Assembly (NCBI GenBank): GCA_026874595.1
Contig: CM049310.1
Span: forward strand, 46,165,058 to 46,229,057
Direction of reading: 5' to 3'
Origin: Sipunculus nudus
Taxonomy: Eukaryota > Annelida > Sipuncula > Golfingiida > Sipunculidae
DNA: 64,000 nt
A program made the translations under genes and the position numbers. The notes beneath the pieces are model-generated. The model worked only from the letters and a program-made list of their open reading frames with translations, was not told the DNA's origin and searched no databases. This document shows positions 62,526 through 64,000 of this stretch, piece by piece; the stretch's first letter is position 1, and each line of letters begins with the position of its first letter.

Positions 62526-64000
62526 TGGATTGCCAGTTCTTAAATGTTACCAGGATCCTGGGCACCATGTTATCAGGATCCTGATGGGGTGCCCAGAGAA
62601 ATATGTGTCATGATTTACCAACTCAAGCTCACTGGAACAAAGGCAGCCTATAATACCAGTGAATGACTCTTACCCTGAACCAAAATACACAGAGTCCCCC
62701 CCCCCCCCCCCCCAAAAAAAAAAGTAAAGAAAAAAAAGACTTACCAACCAACCAAAACAACAACAAAAAATTCCACTTGACAAAGGTGCCACAAGAGGAA
62801 GATTCAAATCATCAGATCAAGGCCTGAAACATGAAGTTTGCAGAGGTTATGAAGAGAGTTGCATATGATACACCAGTTTTCTGTTTGCCTGTTGTTAATG
62901 ATAGTTCTCAGCCAGTTCCTCACACTTATTTTAAGTTTGTGCTTCTAAGTTATAAATATTATTATGTACTTAGACACCATCACAGCACTGTTGTTTCAGT
63001 AGATCTTCATTCACTTATTCATTGTGATAGTTCAGTTAGTCAGCAAATGTTAATGCATTTAAAATATTATTGGAGCACTCACTGCATAATCTTTTGGACT
63101 GTAATTGTTATGTTCCTTGATATGCTTCCTGAAGAAAAAAAATCTATATTTTTGCAATGGTGCATAATAAAAAAAATTACAGAAATTTTCAGAGACAAAA
63201 TTGCATCGATCCAGGGGACTTCTATATAAGTCACAGGAATTTTGTTGCATTATAAATGTGATGATGCATTATCAAAAATATGATAAACAGTGAACAGCAA
63301 GAACTGTATAGTTCTGTTAAAGGGCCAGCATGATCTAACACTAACAGTATATTTGTTAACTTCTTGGCCTCACTTTTCTTCAGATTATTAATTAGATTTT
63401 ATTCAAATATCCTGAATTTTCTTGTCCACGTTTACAGAAGTCAAAGGGTGAAGCAGTCGTAGGTACTTCAGAAGATAACAAATATCTTTTTATTTTATGA
63501 AAAATATGCCTTATTGTGGTTACTCAGGGTTTGCAATTTTATTCTGTAGTATTCATGTAGCAGTTCTTTGATAGGTTAATCAGTGTCATTTAATGTACAC
63601 AGATTAGTCATGTGTGATATAAGATAATATGGAAGCTGCCGTGTAAAGCCAGAAATGTTAATCACACCTGCTGTGTATCCTTCACCTTACCTGCCACCAT
63701 TATCATCTCTGATTTCAATATTTCAATATACCCATTTTTCTTCCACCCAACAACTACCCAACCCTGTATATTTTAAATTGTTGTGACAACAGTAAGATAA
63801 CAACAGTGCCACTGATGATTACATCCATACATTTTCTCATTTTTGTCTGTTTAATTTCCTTAGAAGAAATTACTTTTATGGTTCATATGGTCTTTTTTTC
63901 CTATTTCTCAGTATGATCCTGTATTTCATCAAATATCTTCATAGGTTGGTATCATATGATCCTGGTTATTTACATTGAGAATTTAATTACTGAATGTAAC
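61110..64000 (+). other. Endophilin-B intron 8, runs off the window
   Basis: No sequence matching the remaining SH3 coding (a GDxDWLxGE-type block) is visible, so the last exon lies beyond the window. The segment contains a small hairpin around CTGGGCACC/GGTGCCCAG (62552-62600), a long TA microsatellite and a poly-C/poly-A run. A 132-codon open frame at 62831-63229 has no recognisable domain. Confidence 0.6.
62479..62523. repeat. (TA)n microsatellite, about 22 repeats
   Basis: Uninterrupted TA dinucleotides in the last visible endophilin-B intron. Confidence 0.95.

Noticed and set aside
62831-63229. 132-codon plus-strand open frame, the longest uninterrupted one
   Set aside because: No recognisable domain or splice context and inside the last visible endophilin-B intron; it could be a decayed repeat fragment.
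61110-64000. Search for the last endophilin-B exon
   Set aside because: No segment encoding the remaining SH3 residues with an acceptor was found, so the gene is left incomplete at the window edge.

Overview
This window is nuclear DNA from an animal. It is AT-rich, has spliced genes with long introns, and is dense in short non-autonomous transposons, tRNA-derived SINEs, minisatellites and microsatellites. No bacterial or viral gene organisation is visible. The repeat style (Helentron-like elements with central tandem repeats, TA-flanked MITEs, many poly-G/C runs) fits a marine invertebrate, plausibly a mollusc or other lophotrochozoan. That placement is inference; nothing in the window names the species.

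Two genes lie head to head. On the minus strand (coding 14958 down to 3265) eight coding exons join in a consistent frame into a 366-residue protein that I do not recognise; a further 5' non-coding exon is likely. On the plus strand, from 19643 to beyond the right edge, lies an endophilin-B (SH3GLB-type) gene. Eight exons give residues 1-326: an N-terminal amphipathic helix, the BAR domain, a proline-rich linker and the first part of the SH3 domain. The exon carrying the end of SH3 lies beyond base 64000. The 4.7 kb between the two start codons holds a promoter-like segment (about 19010-19640) with one YY1-type and three ETS-type motifs, suggesting a shared bidirectional promoter.

The rest is intron or flank. 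1-3264: 3' flank of the minus-strand gene with a small TIR element and a degenerate repeat. 9714-12196: a MITE and a 27-bp minisatellite of about 60 units. 15140-16550: a tandem repeat and an inverted Helentron-like copy. Endophilin intron 1 (19706-29033): a CTCF/YY1-like motif pair, a nested palindrome, a MITE and a Helentron-like element with 280-bp internal repeats. Intron 3 (29893-43650): SINEs, a second Helentron-like family inserted in a tandem array that preserves its empty site, and a 1.26-kb TIR element. Intron 5 (44895-56046): two candidate in-frame microexons, a 30-bp minisatellite and another Helentron-like copy. Intron 7 (57216-60883): a second long copy of the TIR element.

The observations most worth following are: (1) an 18-nt microexon at 50235-50252, at the point of the BAR domain where vertebrate SH3GLB genes insert neuronal exons; (2) two Helentron-like families sharing terminal architecture and a 12-bp palindrome, one with a paralogous empty site showing insertion at TT without target duplication; (3) the unrecognised 366-residue protein.
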